This document shows positions 40,352 through 52,584 of a DNA stretch of 64,000 nt, piece by piece. The notes beneath the pieces were generated by a model. The model had not been told where the DNA came from. It searched no databases and was given only the letters and a program-made list of their open reading frames with translations. The first letter of the stretch is position 1. Every line of letters begins with the position of its first letter. This DNA is from Sphaerolaimus hirsutus (taxonomy: Eukaryota; Nematoda; Chromadorea; Monhysterida; Sphaerolaimidae). Where the stretch lies: contig CAXIWS010000690.1 in assembly GCA_964036195.1 (NCBI GenBank), positions 1 to 64,000 on the forward strand, written 5' to 3'. The translations under genes and the position numbers were made by a program.

Positions 40352-43300
40352 ATGGCCTCGAGGCAGCTTTGCATGGGCGACTTTTTGCCGCGTAACGCCG
40401 CCGTTCCGCAAGCGGACAATTTGAGACGCGCGGCGGGGAAAAATTGCGGATTGCAGTCGTCGGATTCAGAATCCGATTTGGACGGAGATGAATTAGAAAA
40501 CAGGTTGTTTTTTTTGGGGGGGGGGAATTTTTGTCTTTTTGTCGAGTTTCGTTGGATGCTAATAACTCGGTTTTTTTGACACTTGTCGGTTGTGGAATTA
40601 GCCCCAGTTTCGTCTCTTTCTGAACTGTCAATCTGATCACAACCAAATATAGCCGGACAGGGACGATATGACTTTTCGATATCGATATTCAAATTTTTAC
40701 TGAAACTAGATATTACATATCGATATACAGTGCACGCAGACATTTCTTTTTTTATTTTATTTTTTCGGCTGCGTAAACAACGGGACATCGCGACTCCGCC
40801 CGTCTAAAGATTTCTCAATCGCAGAGAATTTGCCGGCCCTCTCATCGACATTTTTCCTATACAAACTAGTGATTTTTACGAACTTTTGGAAACCCGTCAC
40901 GCGCTTGAAAATGGGTATCGTGTGTTGAGCGTATGCACAGAGAGCTAAAATTACGTGCGTTCTCTGTCAAATGTAAGAAAATGTAGAAATTTCATGTCAT
41001 TATTGAGCCCACACACGAAAAAGACGACCATGACGGAAAATCCGCCATTTTCGAGGGACGGCCCGCGCGGGCATTTAGACGAAAGTAGGCGGAGTCTATT
41101 TAGAGTGGCGATGTGCATCAAAATATGTGCGCGCACTGTAGACCGTCGATATAAAAAACGGTCGATGTCTAAGATTCTTAATGGCAAAATGGTCGATATT
41201 TTGTCAAAATTTTCGCCCCAGACCTCGGTCATCGGGCAGCAAACTGGATTGCAATCGCGCTGAAAAACGACCCCAATCGTCTCCATTGTCCACGCCCAAG
41301 CGGTTGGTTTTTTTGAAGATACCTTTTTTGGCACTGATCCATGTTTCAGAAATGATTTCTTTTTTGAGCCCTGGTCGAGTTTCAGGTAGATAAAGTGTCC
41401 CGGCTCCTGATATATAGCTGAATTTTTATGACAACTGTGGAATGCCATCCCACCACTTCACACACATTCTATGGCTATATGTAACTTTTCAAAGTACTGG
41501 CACTTGTCTGACATACCTGTATATATTGACCCGTAACCATATCTTAGAGCTACAAAAGACCTTTTTGTTAAAAACAACGTTAATAGGGTTAAAAACCGTA
41601 TTCCCTCCTCCCAGGCAGCACTCGATCAGCTTCGAGCCGGTGGCGCACAGCACGCCGGACAGGCGCATGGTGGACAAGCGGCCGGCGCCCTGGACGGACC
41701 AAGTGTGCAAGCGCGGCCGCAGACGACTGCCGCTCGACGATGACTTGAGCCAGCCCGTGCTCGACGCCGGCCAGAATGTGTGCGTTTTTGAGGGGTGCTG
41801 GGTGGCTGGCTCGGTGCCAATCCCGCAAGTTGACAAGTAAAAATTACAACTATTTTGAAGTGAGAGGTAAAAAAAAGTAAATTTATAAATGAGAAGTGAA
41901 ATTACAATTAAAATGTCGAAAGCGTTAGCATTTTTAGTCATTTGCTTTCTGGCTTACATGTCATGTACATGTCAGTGCTTCTTTTTACATGTCATTTCAC
42001 TTCTCAATTGTCTTATCCCTGTATTAACATTTTTTGCACTTCTCCACTTGCGCGAACCTACCCTTAGTGTTGGCTAGTGAGTAGGGTTCAAACGATATAT
42101 CGTCAGGGACGTATCCAGGATTTTTGAGCGGGGGGGGCTGCTTGTTTACGGGGGCCGGCGAGCGGGGGGGGCTCAGCCCCCCCCCCCCTAAATTTTTTCC
42201 CTATATAGGGACGGAAAGGCGTTTTGGCGCTAGCGCCATACCATAGCGCCACGCCATGGCGCTATTGGCGTTGGCGCCAGCGCCTGGAACCGCTTTATAT
42301 AGATTTAAATATGCATACATACGCGGCGAAAGTCGCAAAAATGTGTTCATTTTCAAGTATATTTGTTTACAGGGACTTATCCGATAAAGGGGAAGAAATT
42401 GCGCGCTTGCGCGCAAAAAATTTTAAGAAACATCGAAAAATGTATAGGAAAAATTGCATTTTCCGGGACTTTTTAGGTCTCACCCCGGGAGGGGGGGGGG
42501 CTGCAGCCCCCCCCGCCCCCCCCCCTGGATACGGCCCTGTATATCGTATCGAATATCGAATATCGGATATCGACCATTTTTTCATATCGAATATCGAATA
42601 TCGATATCGAAAATTTAAAAAAAATATCGAATATCGATATCGAAAATTTTGAAAAAATATCCAATATCGATATCGAATATCGACCATTTTTTCGATATAT
42701 CGAACCTGCATTGTTTCCCTAAATCAAGTTATCATTTTCATTTTGAGATATTTATGATTGATCTGATTTGATTATAGTATTGTATTAGATGAGTAAAAGT
42801 ACAGTATTTATTATGTAATTTTTGTTGGAGTGCTAAATTTGAAGCTAGAAAATGCTGATATGCTATTTTTTGCAACATGCCCTTAAGCAATTAGGTTATA
42901 AGTACTTGAACTGTAATATCTGTAATATCTTTGAACTGTAATATCTACCAATTGTTATTTGTCTGATACACTTTGATTCATCATGTTTCTCTTCCATTTT
43001 CTACTTTTGAGTGATGTAAACCTTGTTAAAATCACTTGTACGATTCACCTTTCAGTAAATAGATGATTAACGATGTGTGCAACCACCTGAAAATACAATA
43101 TGCCACTTGAAATATGCCTTGCTATACCAAAAGCAAATCGCAATATCGAATATCGAAAATATCGAATATCGACCATTTTTCAATATCGAATATGGATATC
43201 GAGGTTCCATATCGTATCGATATCGAATATCGAGTTTCAGAAAAAAATATCGAATATCGATATCGAAAAGTCATATCGTTTGAACCCTACTAGTGAGTAG

Positions 43301-46300
43301 GGTTGGAAAAAAACGTTTTTTTAACTCGATGTTTTTTAAACGTTTTTTTTTATAAAGAAAACGTTTTTTTTAAAGCTCCCAGCTATAACCTTGTGTCAAC
43401 ATATAACAGTGGCAGTGGCAATACTCTGTGATGTTATATATGACCATATAATGTCTGTGGAGCCATGGGATAGCATTATAAGTGGTGATTTGTGTCAAAA
43501 ATATCCATTTTTCGTCGACATATTGTTTGTATATTGCCTTATAGTCGAATGTTCGTGACTTCAGGTAAAGTTTGGCACGGAATAGTGATCAAACAAGGTT
43601 ATAAAACGAGGTTGTTACTTTGGAAGTGAAGTTACACACTGTGGAGGTACATGGAAGCACATTACCTCAATATTATATACTACAGCAACATATGATGGCT
43701 TATTAACCCATGGTAGCATATATAAATGGATACTTTGATACTAAAAATGCCACAAAACCAATGAAAACAACCACCAATGTCAATTTGTGTGTGAAATTGC
43801 GCGCATTTCGGACGTCATGTTTTTTTATTAAAAAAACGTTTTTTTTAAATAAAAAACGTTTTAAAAAAAACATCGGCCAACCCTACTAGTGAGTAACAAC
43901 ATCGTTTTTTTAAAAATAAACATCCCTAAAAAATTACCAGAATCGGCGCAATAACGTGCCCCGAGTGCGGCATGTTCTACACGCCCGAACTTCGCCGGGA
44001 CGCCCTGCAGCACGCCGTTTTCCACCAGCACAAGTTGGACAAGTGCCAGATGTTGTGCCAGTTGGCCGGGCAGGCGCGTACTCAGGCGCTCAGTGGCGCC
44101 CATTCTGAGTTGTTGGTGGTTGGTTTGGGGGTGGGTGGTTGACGCTAGTTGACAAAGGGTCGTCTGTCAACTGGTTTTCTATGTCGATTTAGATATTATA
44201 TTAGTTGACCAGGTGCCACTTCTGGAAATTGAGAAGTGAGAAGTAAAATGGCAAAAGCGAAGTAAAATGGCAAAAAGTGAAGTGAAATGGCAAGTAAATT
44301 GGCAAACGCGAAGTAAAAATAAAAAGTAAGTTATCTTCGCTTTTGCCATTTTACTACTCAATTCACTTCGCTTTTACCATTTCACTTCGCACTTGCCATT
44401 TTACTTCTGACTTCTCAATGTCCGGAACTGGTCCCAGTTTCGTCAAGTCATACACTGATATTGGAAATCAAATATTTTGGCATTTTTATTTGAACATTGA
44501 ACAAAACAAAGAACCGCTACCGGTCAACTAAAAATGCGAACTGAAATGGAAACCAGTTGACAGCCGGTGCCATCTAGTACAAATACATAGCACCACTACC
44601 AGGGATGTATCCAGGATTTTTGAGCGGGGGGCTGCTTGTTAACGGGGGGGGGGCTCAGCCCCCCCCCCCTAAATTTTTTTCCCTATATAAGTACGAAAAG
44701 GGCGTTTTGGCGCTAGCGCCATACAAATGCGCCACGCCATGGCGCTATTGGCGTTGGCGCCAGCGCCGGGAACCACTTTATATGTTTGTAATTATGCATA
44801 TACCGTAAATCCTCGCATAAGTCCCCAGGGGAGTTATTTTTTCCTCAGAATTTTTTGAGGTGGCACTTATTCGAGGGGGCGAGTTATTCGAGGGGGGGGG
44901 GAGTTAATTTCTCGTCAGAAAATTAAGTGAAATGCATGATCATCGTATTGTATAGATGGGATTAAATTCATGCATTTATTCATATAAAATGCAATGAAAT
45001 CAGTGCTAGTGAACGTCAGCGGTAAAAGAATACATTATCTTATGTACACACACATATTTACCGCATTTTTACACATATACAACTTTCCCACCCATAATGT
45101 AGGGGGGAGTTTATCGAGGGGGGAGTTATTTTTTCCTCAGTCGGCTAACAGGGGGGAGTTATTCGAGGGGGGGACTTATTCGAGGATTTACGGTATATAC
45201 AGCGAAAAGTCGCAAAACTCGCATTTTTCGGGTCTTTTTAGGTCTCACCACGGGAAGGGGGGGACTGCAGCCCCCCCGCCCCCCCCCCCTGGATGCGTCC
45301 TTGACCACTACAAAACCTCAAACTACAAAACCTCAAACTTCCCCCTCTCCCAGGACCACGGTTCAGTGCTGATCCATCGAGTGCGGCCCAATTGCAAGGG
45401 GGCGCTCAAGCGACGCGTCGAGGCGGTCGTCTCGCAGTTGGTCAACACCGAAATTGGGTTCTGCACCCGCAGCGACGACATTTGGGCACCTCACAGGTCT
45501 GGCCGCGTTAAAGCCGGGATTACTGCTCAGCGTGACTTTGCATAAAATTACGACGTAAATTTACGCCGTAAAACTGGTTGCATCAATATAGACAAAGGTA
45601 CAATGTGGAAATTTCTTTCAGAATTAGATAGTTCTAGTAATTATGGGTTATATCCCGAAAAAAATTTTTAAATTATCATTTTTTTATTCGTTATTAATTT
45701 TATGTAAAAATTCTCATATTTTACGTTAACATTTTACGTCAGCAACATTTTATGCCTAAACTTTTGACGTAAAATTAATAACCAATGAAACAAATGAGTA
45801 TTTAAAAAATTTTTCGGACACTACACATAATTACTAGAACTGTCTAATTCTGAAATTTCAACGCTGTACCTTCGTCTATATTGATGCAATCAGTTTTATG
45901 ACGTAATTTTTCGCAAAATCACACTGAGCTGTAATCGACCCTTGAGTATGACCCCGTGTACTCAATTTTTTTAATGCGGTGTAAAAATGTGAAAACTGCA
46001 AAATATTCAAATGAAAATTTATGAACAGGGTTGAATTTTATTTTATTTAAGTTTGAATCTAAATTAATGAAAGTTAAAATTTGAAAACTAAAACGCATAG
46101 CATGCAATGCGAGTAGGCTGGATGTGGCCATGTGGCCATTTCAGTTTTCACACAAGTCACGGTGAAAACTAGTGTGTGTAGGGCCATTTGTCAACTTTTT
46201 TTGCAGACAAGCATTCGTGGCAATCGGCAACTCGCTCACGCCCCAAATTCTCGCTGTACTGTTGGTCGATTTGATAACTGAGGGTCGGAAAGTGCTGCAG

Positions 46301-49269
46301 GCGCCTGGTGGAACTTGCACGGTGGGTTTTGGGGGTTGGAAGGTGTTTTGGATGATGGTTTTTGAATTTGACTGCTTTTGATAATTTCCGTTTTTGAGTT
46401 GTTGGTTAACAAATTTTGCGATGAGTATAAATAATATATTTTACTCTGAAAAAAGTTTGCGGTAAAAAAATCAAGTGCCAGCCCTAGAGAGTCATGACCT
46501 TATTTTCTCAAGCGAGTCGAGTCTAGGGATGGAAAAAAGCGCTTTTTAACGGCCCCGCTTTTTTTTAAAAAGCGCTTTTTTAGAAAAAAACGCGCTTTTT
46601 TCGCTTTTTTCAAAAAATGTTGAGACGTTCCCTAACAACCCTCCCAAATATGGTTCTTTATCAATATATACAGGTATATCAGACAAGTGGCAGTACTTGT
46701 GATGATATATAGCCATATAATGGCTGTGTAGTCATTGGATAACATGATCAGTGGTGATTTCTGCCCAAAAAATTTTTTTTGTTGACTAATTATGTATATC
46801 GCAGTTTGTGAATGTTTCATGACTTCGAGTGAAGTTAAGCATGAAATAGTGCTTATAAATAAGGCTATAAAAGAAGGCTAATACATTGAGACTAATGTTC
46901 CCCACTGTTGAAGTATTTGGGAGCACATTGGCTGATTATTCTATACTACACTAACATATCACAACTTATTATTACATGATAGCATGCAGGGATAGAAGCA
47001 ATGACACTAAAAATGCCACAAAACCAATGAAAACAGCCACCAGTGGTAATTTGCATGTGAAATTAAGCGCTTGCGCACAAAAAAAATAGCAAAATACCTA
47101 GTGCATAAGTACAAAAAATTTTGCTAGCGCTTTTTTTAAAAAAAAGCGACGTTTTTTTAAAAAAAAGCGCTTAAAAAAGCGCTTGCCATCCCTAGTCGAG
47201 TCTACTCAAGTTTTTATGCCTTCGATCACTGATCGTGTTGAGTTCTAACCCCCCCCACCCCCCAACCCCCCAGGTGTCCCCCCTCAGCCAGCCGGCCCAG
47301 CTGGGCGTCAACCGCTTATGGGTGCGCGCCGACCACCGGCGCAGGGGGCTCGCCACCCAGCTCGTGGACGCCGCCCGCTGCCACGCTAAGTATGGCATTA
47401 GTGTGCCCGCTGATAGGTGGGGTGGGGGGTATTTTGGGGTTTTAGAATTTGGGGGGTTTTGAATGTGGTGTGGAATGGGGTTGTTTTTTTCAAATAATCG
47501 GGAAAAGAGAAATTGAAAATTTTTCGATAGTTGGTGAAGTGAGCCTGTGCCAGGGACGTATCCTTGATTTTTGTGCAGGGTGGGGGCTTCTTGTTTACGG
47601 AGGCCAGCGAGGGGGGGGCTCCGCCCCCCCCCCCCTAAAAGTTTAGCTACATAGTGGCGGAATGGCGCCATTAGTAGGCGCCAGGTCATGGTGCCATTGG
47701 CGTTGGCGCCAGCGCCATGGAACGCTATAAATGTATGTAAATATACATACAAAACAGCAAAAAGCACAGCGTTGAGTGTATTTATAAAGATTTGCGGCCA
47801 CATGGAGCAAATCTGATGATAATAACCTGGTGAGGAATTTTCCTGTCACTTTCTGGTCTCGCCCCGGGAAGGGGGGGGGGCTGCAGCTCCCCCCGCCCCC
47901 CCCCCTGGATACGGTCCTGGCCTGTGCCTCAGTGCACGTAAACTCCCAGTGCATGTAGACTCCCAGTGCACGTGAACTCACAGTGTATGTGTGTACTCTG
48001 TTCGCTGTGCGGCGGCGCAGCCGCAACTTTGAATTTTTATTCCCAACATTTTTTTCGATTTTTTATTTCACCCCTCGAAAAAACATTTAAAAATCGATTT
48101 TTTTTTATAGAAAAATTCGAAAATGTTTTTGAATTTTCGAATTTTTTACTTATTTTTGGAAGAAGAAAAAACAAAAAATGCAGAAACGCAGTTCAAAACA
48201 TCAGTTTTACATGAATTTATTTGTAGCTAGCAGCAGAACAAAAGATGTGCAGACATGGGTGCAGTAACAGCTCAGAAGGCTGCAAAACATGATAATGTAT
48301 TCAAAATTCACCAGAAAAATTTGAAAATGTAGTTCTTTCGAATTTAATTAATTGGAATTTTTTTTGAAAAGTCCTAAAAAAATTAAAATTCCAAAAGTGA
48401 TGAAAAAGATTTGAATATTAAATTCGAAAATTTGAAAACTATTGAAAATTTATCTTTGAAAAAACACTTAAAATTTTAAATACTTTTTTCCAGAGGGTTT
48501 GCCATTGTTACCCCCGCGGGATGCATGAATTTTTTTTTTTTGTAATTTTGGTTGACATTTTTGACAAATCGAAATTTTTGGTTTTCATTTTTAATTTCGA
48601 AATTTTCATTTTGCATATAAATACAAAAGTATTTACAAATGCACGCAGCCCGTGGGGGGGGGGGTGGCAAAGTTGCGGCAGCGCCGCACAGCGAACAGAG
48701 TGCACTGTGAGTTTGCGTGCACTGGGTGTTCACGTGCACTGAGAGTTTACGTGCACTGGGAGTCTACATGCACTGGGAGTCTACATGCACTGGGAGTTTA
48801 CGTGCACTGGGAGTTTCAGCCGGTGAAGTAACGTCACCGCTCGCTTTGCTGTATTCTGTATTCGGTATATTCTGGCTCTATTCTTACATACCTCAATCAA
48901 GGACGTACGTGGGGGCGGGTATTTTCCCCCCGTTCCCGGGCCGGACATAAAAATTGGCCAGAAATGGCACTTTTCCATTTGCGATTTTGTAGGCACTTCT
49001 AAAAAAATCACATAATTAACCGAAATTTATGACACGAATTTTGATGAAATTACAATTTTAATTAAGCGATAAAAAATTAGAAATCTGGTGCCTCAAAAAT
49101 ATCTTCAACAAATTCCCACCAAAATTGTCAGTAATCTAGGGAGCTATTTTTCACCCCCCTCACTGCTCGCAGACTGGCTTTTTCTGACCCCACAGAGGCT
49201 GGTGCAGCTTTCGCGCGCCAGTATTGCGATGGTGATTTTATGGTGTACAAGTTTGCGTCCGTTAAGTGA
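40352..49269 (+). CDS. ESCO1/2-type cohesin acetyltransferase (Eco1 homologue), 7 exons
   Basis: Nuclear enzyme that acetylates the SMC3 subunit of cohesin to establish sister-chromatid cohesion in S phase. Exons: 40352-40503, 41615-41779, 43941-44130, 45354-45496, 46207-46321, 47274-47416, 49173-49269. Phases agree throughout; the end of exon 3 is uncertain (44115, 44118 or 44130). The first exon opens with ATG in a good context and is acidic/Ser-rich. Family marks in order: LDAGQN then C2H2 zinc finger CPECGMFY...HAVFHQH; the strand SVLIHRVRPN; LGVNRLWVRADHRRRGLA, the acetyl-CoA-binding motif; C-terminal LAFSDPTEAGAAFARQY and FMVYKF. About 334 residues, so the N-terminal tail is short compared with vertebrate ESCO1/2. 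Exons are clearly GC-richer than the AT-rich introns, which are packed with MITEs. A candidate poly(A) signal follows. Confidence 0.92.
40655..41215. repeat. family A remnant in ESCO intron 1
   Basis: GGACGATATGACTTTTCGAT at the left and GTCGATATAAAAAACGGTCG further right match the CGATAT arms. The termini are decayed. Confidence 0.5.
42082..43289. mobile_element. family A MITE, copy 2
   Basis: TAGGGTTCAAACGATATATC to ATATCGTTTGAACCCTA, with 8-bp duplication CTAGTGAG on both sides (42074-42081, 43290-43297). CGATAT arms. W-1 is nested near its left end. ESCO intron 2. Confidence 0.9.
42104..42539. mobile_element. family W hAT-like MITE, copy 1, inside A-2
   Basis: CAGGGACGTATCCAGGATTT to CTGGATACGGCCCTG, flanked by TATATCGT twice (42096-42103, 42540-42547). 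The arms have opposed G- and C-runs and a GGCGCTAGCGCC block. Confidence 0.9.
43298..43885. mobile_element. family B MITE (AAACGTTTT arrays), copy 1
   Basis: TAGGGTTGGAAAAAAACG to CGGCCAACCCTA. Its left duplication is the same CTAGTGAG that closes A-2, and a third CTAGTGAG follows at 43886-43893. Close relative of 56973-57637 in opposite orientation. Confidence 0.9.
44145..44580. repeat. family S-related element in ESCO intron 3
   Basis: CTAGTTGACAAAGGGTCG at the left, GGTGCCATCTAGTAC at the right, and mirrored GTCAACTGG blocks. The middle is a palindrome of AAAATGGCAAAAGCGAAG units. Confidence 0.5.
44600..45303. mobile_element. family W hAT-like MITE, copy 2
   Basis: CAGGGATGTATCCAGGATTT to CTGGATGCGTCCTTG, with 8-bp duplication ACCACTAC (44592-44599, 45304-45311). 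It ends 50 bp before ESCO exon 4 and has J-8 inside. Confidence 0.9.
44813..45193. mobile_element. family J MITE, copy 8, inside W-2
   Basis: CCGTAAATCCTCGCATAAGT to TTCGAGGATTTACGG, TA flanks. Confidence 0.83.
45519..45935. mobile_element. hairpin MITE V, copy 2
   Basis: GATTACTGCTCAGCGTGA mirrored by TCACACTGAGCTGTAATC. Long AT-rich arms. Starts 22 bp after ESCO exon 4. Confidence 0.72.
46524..47194. mobile_element. family C MITE (AAGCGC arrays)
   Basis: TAGGGATGGAAAAAAGCGC to GCGCTTGCCATCCCTA, with 8-bp duplication GTCGAGTC (46516-46523, 47195-47202). The middle shares the text GAATGTTTCATGACTTCGAG and others with family B interiors, so B and C look like relatives with different arm motifs. 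ESCO intron 5. Confidence 0.9.
47551..47919. mobile_element. family W hAT-like MITE, copy 3
   Basis: CAGGGACGTATCCTTGATTT to CTGGATACGGTCCTG, duplication GCCTGTGC (47543-47550, 47920-47927). ESCO intron 6. Confidence 0.9.
47930..48825. mobile_element. family Z element with inverted 20-bp arrays
   Basis: Left arm of AGTGCACGTAAACTCCC units, right arm of CACTGGGAGTTTACGTG units, in opposite orientation. Next inward on both sides lies GCTGTGCGGCGGCGCAGCCG or its inverse. AT-rich core. ESCO intron 6. Confidence 0.7.
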
Positions 49270-49439
49270 CAAGTTTCGACGCGTAAAGTGCCCTGTAAAG
49301 TGCGTTTTTATAACTTTTTATATGTTGCAGTTGTCCAGTAATTTATGTGGAATGTGTCATTTGTGGAATGTGTCATTAATACTTTATGTGGAATGTGTCA
49401 TTTGACAGCGCACTTTAATTTTCATATCGTGTGGTTGTA

Positions 49440-49445
49440 AATAAA
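49440..49445 (+). promoter_or_regulatory. candidate polyadenylation signal, ESCO gene
   Basis: AATAAA 170 bp after the stop codon, followed by a T/G-rich stretch. Confidence 0.6.
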
Positions 49446-50106
49446 TCTTTGTTTTCAAGTTCTTGCATTCTTTTTCCTAATATCTGCCACGCTTTACACT
49501 GTGAAAAATGAAGGTTTTTGTCCGATATTTTGGAAGACTGTCAATTTTCCAGCCTACCTAGTTTAATTGGAAGAAGCCCCCGGCTGTTTTTTTTCGATCA
49601 CCATTTTTAATGTTATGGTTGCTTTGCTGGCAAGAAATCTAATAGAATATTTGTCAGAGCTAAAATTATAATGCGGCGTTTACACGGATTTCATGGCTAC
49701 AACAAATCTTTTCCGACAAATCAAGTTCCATAACTCCTGAATAAAGTTCCATATTCACGAGTAAAAATGGTTGAGTATATATGATACTTAGGTGTATATG
49801 TGTCTGTAATTTCCAGAGTTGGATAGAATTACTGAACTTTTTTAAAAGTATATGTAAACGTAAAGTATTTTTTTACTCACCACAAAGTATAGAAAACGTA
49901 AAATACTTTTTTTTACTCGTACGTACGCGTAAATGTGGGTACTTTTTTGTGAGTGTAGAAACGACTACTTTTCTTCATAGAATGTGAAAATCTGGGCACT
50001 TTCATACGTGTACAGCACAACGTATGTTTTTCTATAAGCAAATGACAGATTATATAGTTTTCAAGGTCTCTTTTTTCTAGGAGATAAAAATCATCGTTCT
50101 CCCGAC

Positions 50107-51743
50107 TAGGGTTCAAACGGGACCAGTTTTTCGGACTGGGACCGGGACCGGGACCAGAAATTTTCTAATGTCGGGACCGGGACCGGGACTGGTGGGTCGG
50201 GACCGGGACCGGGACTGGGGGGTCGGGACCGGGACCGGGACTGGCTTTTTTCAATTGTCGGACCGGGACCGGGACCGGGACTGGGGAGTCGGGACCGGGA
50301 CTGGGATTTGCCGAACCAGGTACCGGCACCGCGGTATTGTTTGAACCTTATTGGTATGTAATATCCAGCCAATGTTGTTCCACACACCTCCACTGTGTGA
50401 AGGACCACTCTGAATGTATTAGCCTTTTCTTATAACATTATTCAAGCAGTATTCCATTGCCATCTTCACTTGAAGTTGCAAATATATGATGAAACGCAAT
50501 GTACGCAGAATTTTTTTGGGAGGGGGGGCGGCGCCAGTTGTAGGTGCCAACGCCATGGCAGTATTGGCGCTGGTGTTGGCGCCAAAGTCTACAATATAGG
50601 TTTCTTTATATACCTATATTTCGTACTAGAATCATGTTGGGGACCTTTCTAACGCTGTCACATTATGGAAAAATACATAGTAATCATTGGCTGGGTATTT
50701 GCGTGCTTGCACGGAAAATTTTTTAGATGTTCCTACAAAATCGCTTTAGAAAAGTGCCATTTCTGGCAAATTTTTTTGAAAAATACGTTTTTTCCATCCC
50801 TTGTCGGGACCGCTATAAAATTCCGGGACCGGGACCGGGGCGTATTCCACTTACCATCCCAATGCCAGACCCAAGCGCACACGCCCACTTAGGACATGGG
50901 ATCTGCATTATTTTTGCTCCGCCTTAATTGCGCTTGCATTTGAGAGGTCAGCGGCGGCGTGCATCAAGGCCGCTTCTGGTAGGATTATCTTACATTGTCT
51001 TTACGTGAACTTTAGCGTGCAGGCATGATTGAGTGGCATTTACTTTGTGGCATTGTGTACTGTGTATACTCGGCGGACCGCAAAGTATGCGCAGAATCCT
51101 ACCATAAATTGATGAATAAAATCTTGTGATAAATCTCGTAAGTAATTATTCCATAGTAAAAGAGAAATATTATGATGAAAAAACTATCATTTTTGGTATT
51201 ATTCAGACATGTTATGGTAGGTTTCCATACTAAGTGTAATGTCATCCGAGTATACTTTATTCAGGGAAATGTATTTGTACATTTATGTGCATTATTATTT
51301 ATGTAAATTACCGTATTTGTAATATTTACTAATTATTCACTGAAAATATATAAATAGAAAAAATGGAAAATTTGGAAAAGCCCATACATATTTATAGCAT
51401 GTGATTCAGTACGCTCCACAAACTGCCACAAGTACACACACAAATAAATGTCACGCCTGTGCCCTAAAAGTTCACGCAAAGACAATGTGAGATAATCCGA
51501 CCGGAATTGGCATAACAATTCGTAATTGCGCGCGTACGCACGTTCAACTTAGGTCGATCTGAATCAATACATAGAAACGTTCCCGGTATCGAGTGATCGT
51601 GGGTTGGCGTCTGTTTCCATTGGGATGGTAACTACACCCAGCCGGGACTGGCTTTTTTAATTGTCGGGACCGGGACCGGGACCGCCCCAGTCCCGACTTT
51701 TTGCCGAACCATGTACCGGGACCGCGGTCCCGTTTGAACCCTA
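50107..51743. mobile_element. family D MITE (GGGACC arrays)
   Basis: TAGGGTTCAAACGGGACCAG to CCCGTTTGAACCCTA, duplications CTCCCGAC / CTCCCAAC. The arms are CGGGACCGGGACC tandem arrays. A second internal end-like site occurs at about 50330. The interior holds an H-like fragment (50520) and a U-type MITE. Confidence 0.82.
51066..51254. mobile_element. small U-type MITE, copy 1
   Basis: GTATACTCGGCGGACCGC to CATCCGAGTATAC. It matches 61180-61375 in opposite orientation (shared CCTACCATAA and TTTTTCATCATAATATTTC blocks). Confidence 0.72.
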
Positions 51744-52320
51744 CTCCCAACTCGTTTACCACATCCATTGTCTCCACAAACATTTCGATTTGGTTGCGAA
51801 TTTTGAAATTTTTAAAGGCACTACCCCCACATAGCTAAAATATTCAATGGAACCACTTCTGTGAATACATTGCAGTGTAGTTACTTTATGAATATGTTCC
51901 ACATTGAATTTTCATAAATACATTTTCCGTACGCGTACGCTTTGAAAGTGTACGCGTACAAGTGGGTACGGTATTTTTTTGAAAAGTATATGTAAATGTA
52001 TTTAGCGAGTACTCGCGTACGCGTATTTTTCGAGTAAACATACGTACCTTTTAACAACTCTGGTAATTTCAGTTCAATTGGCTTAGTCATTAAATAGTTA
52101 TGGGCCGTTGAATTTTTTTTATTCTGCCGGGCGTTCCGACAGCTTTCCGACAAATTTTTAGAATCCGAAAAATCCAAAAACTCGATTTTCAGGATGCGCA
52201 AGTGTGACGATTACAAATTGTCTTAAGTTGTTGATAACTGTCAAAAGCTGTGAACGTGTTTTTTATGTGACAACAATGTGACTTATTGTGTCGGTGTTTT
52301 TGAATGCCATAATAGCTCAG

Positions 52321-52527
52321 AAAAATTACCCGATACCTGATTTTTTGGTTACCAGGAACAGAAATTTTTGAAAGTTTTGGAACTGAAAGAACTGAACCGG
52401 AACTGAACTTGAGAACCGGAACAAAGAACCGGAACTAAAAATTTTGAGGAACCGAGAACCGATATCCAAACCGAAATTGTTTGGAACCGGGAGCCGGAAC
52501 TGAAAATTTTGAAATTCCCAACCCTAG
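52321..52527. repeat. family E single arm
   Basis: GAACCGGAACTGAAAATT-type units ending AATTCCCAACCCTA. The other terminus is not found. Confidence 0.6.
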
Positions 52528-52584
52528 TCTGAAGTACCCATTTTCAGTGACAAGTATTTGAAGTGGGAATTACACACAGCTATC

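Larger units (their letters stand above)
49814..52062. mobile_element. family I hAT-like element, copy 3
   Basis: CAGAGTTGGATAG to TTTTAACAACTCTG, with 8-bp duplication GTAATTTC (49806-49813, 52063-52070). It is inserted into an older repeat (49672 onward, GCGGCGTTTACACGGATTT) and contains D. Confidence 0.87.

Noticed and set aside
47938-48830. Regularly spaced 20-bp repeats as a CRISPR array
   Set aside because: No spacers between units, inverted arrangement, eukaryotic context.
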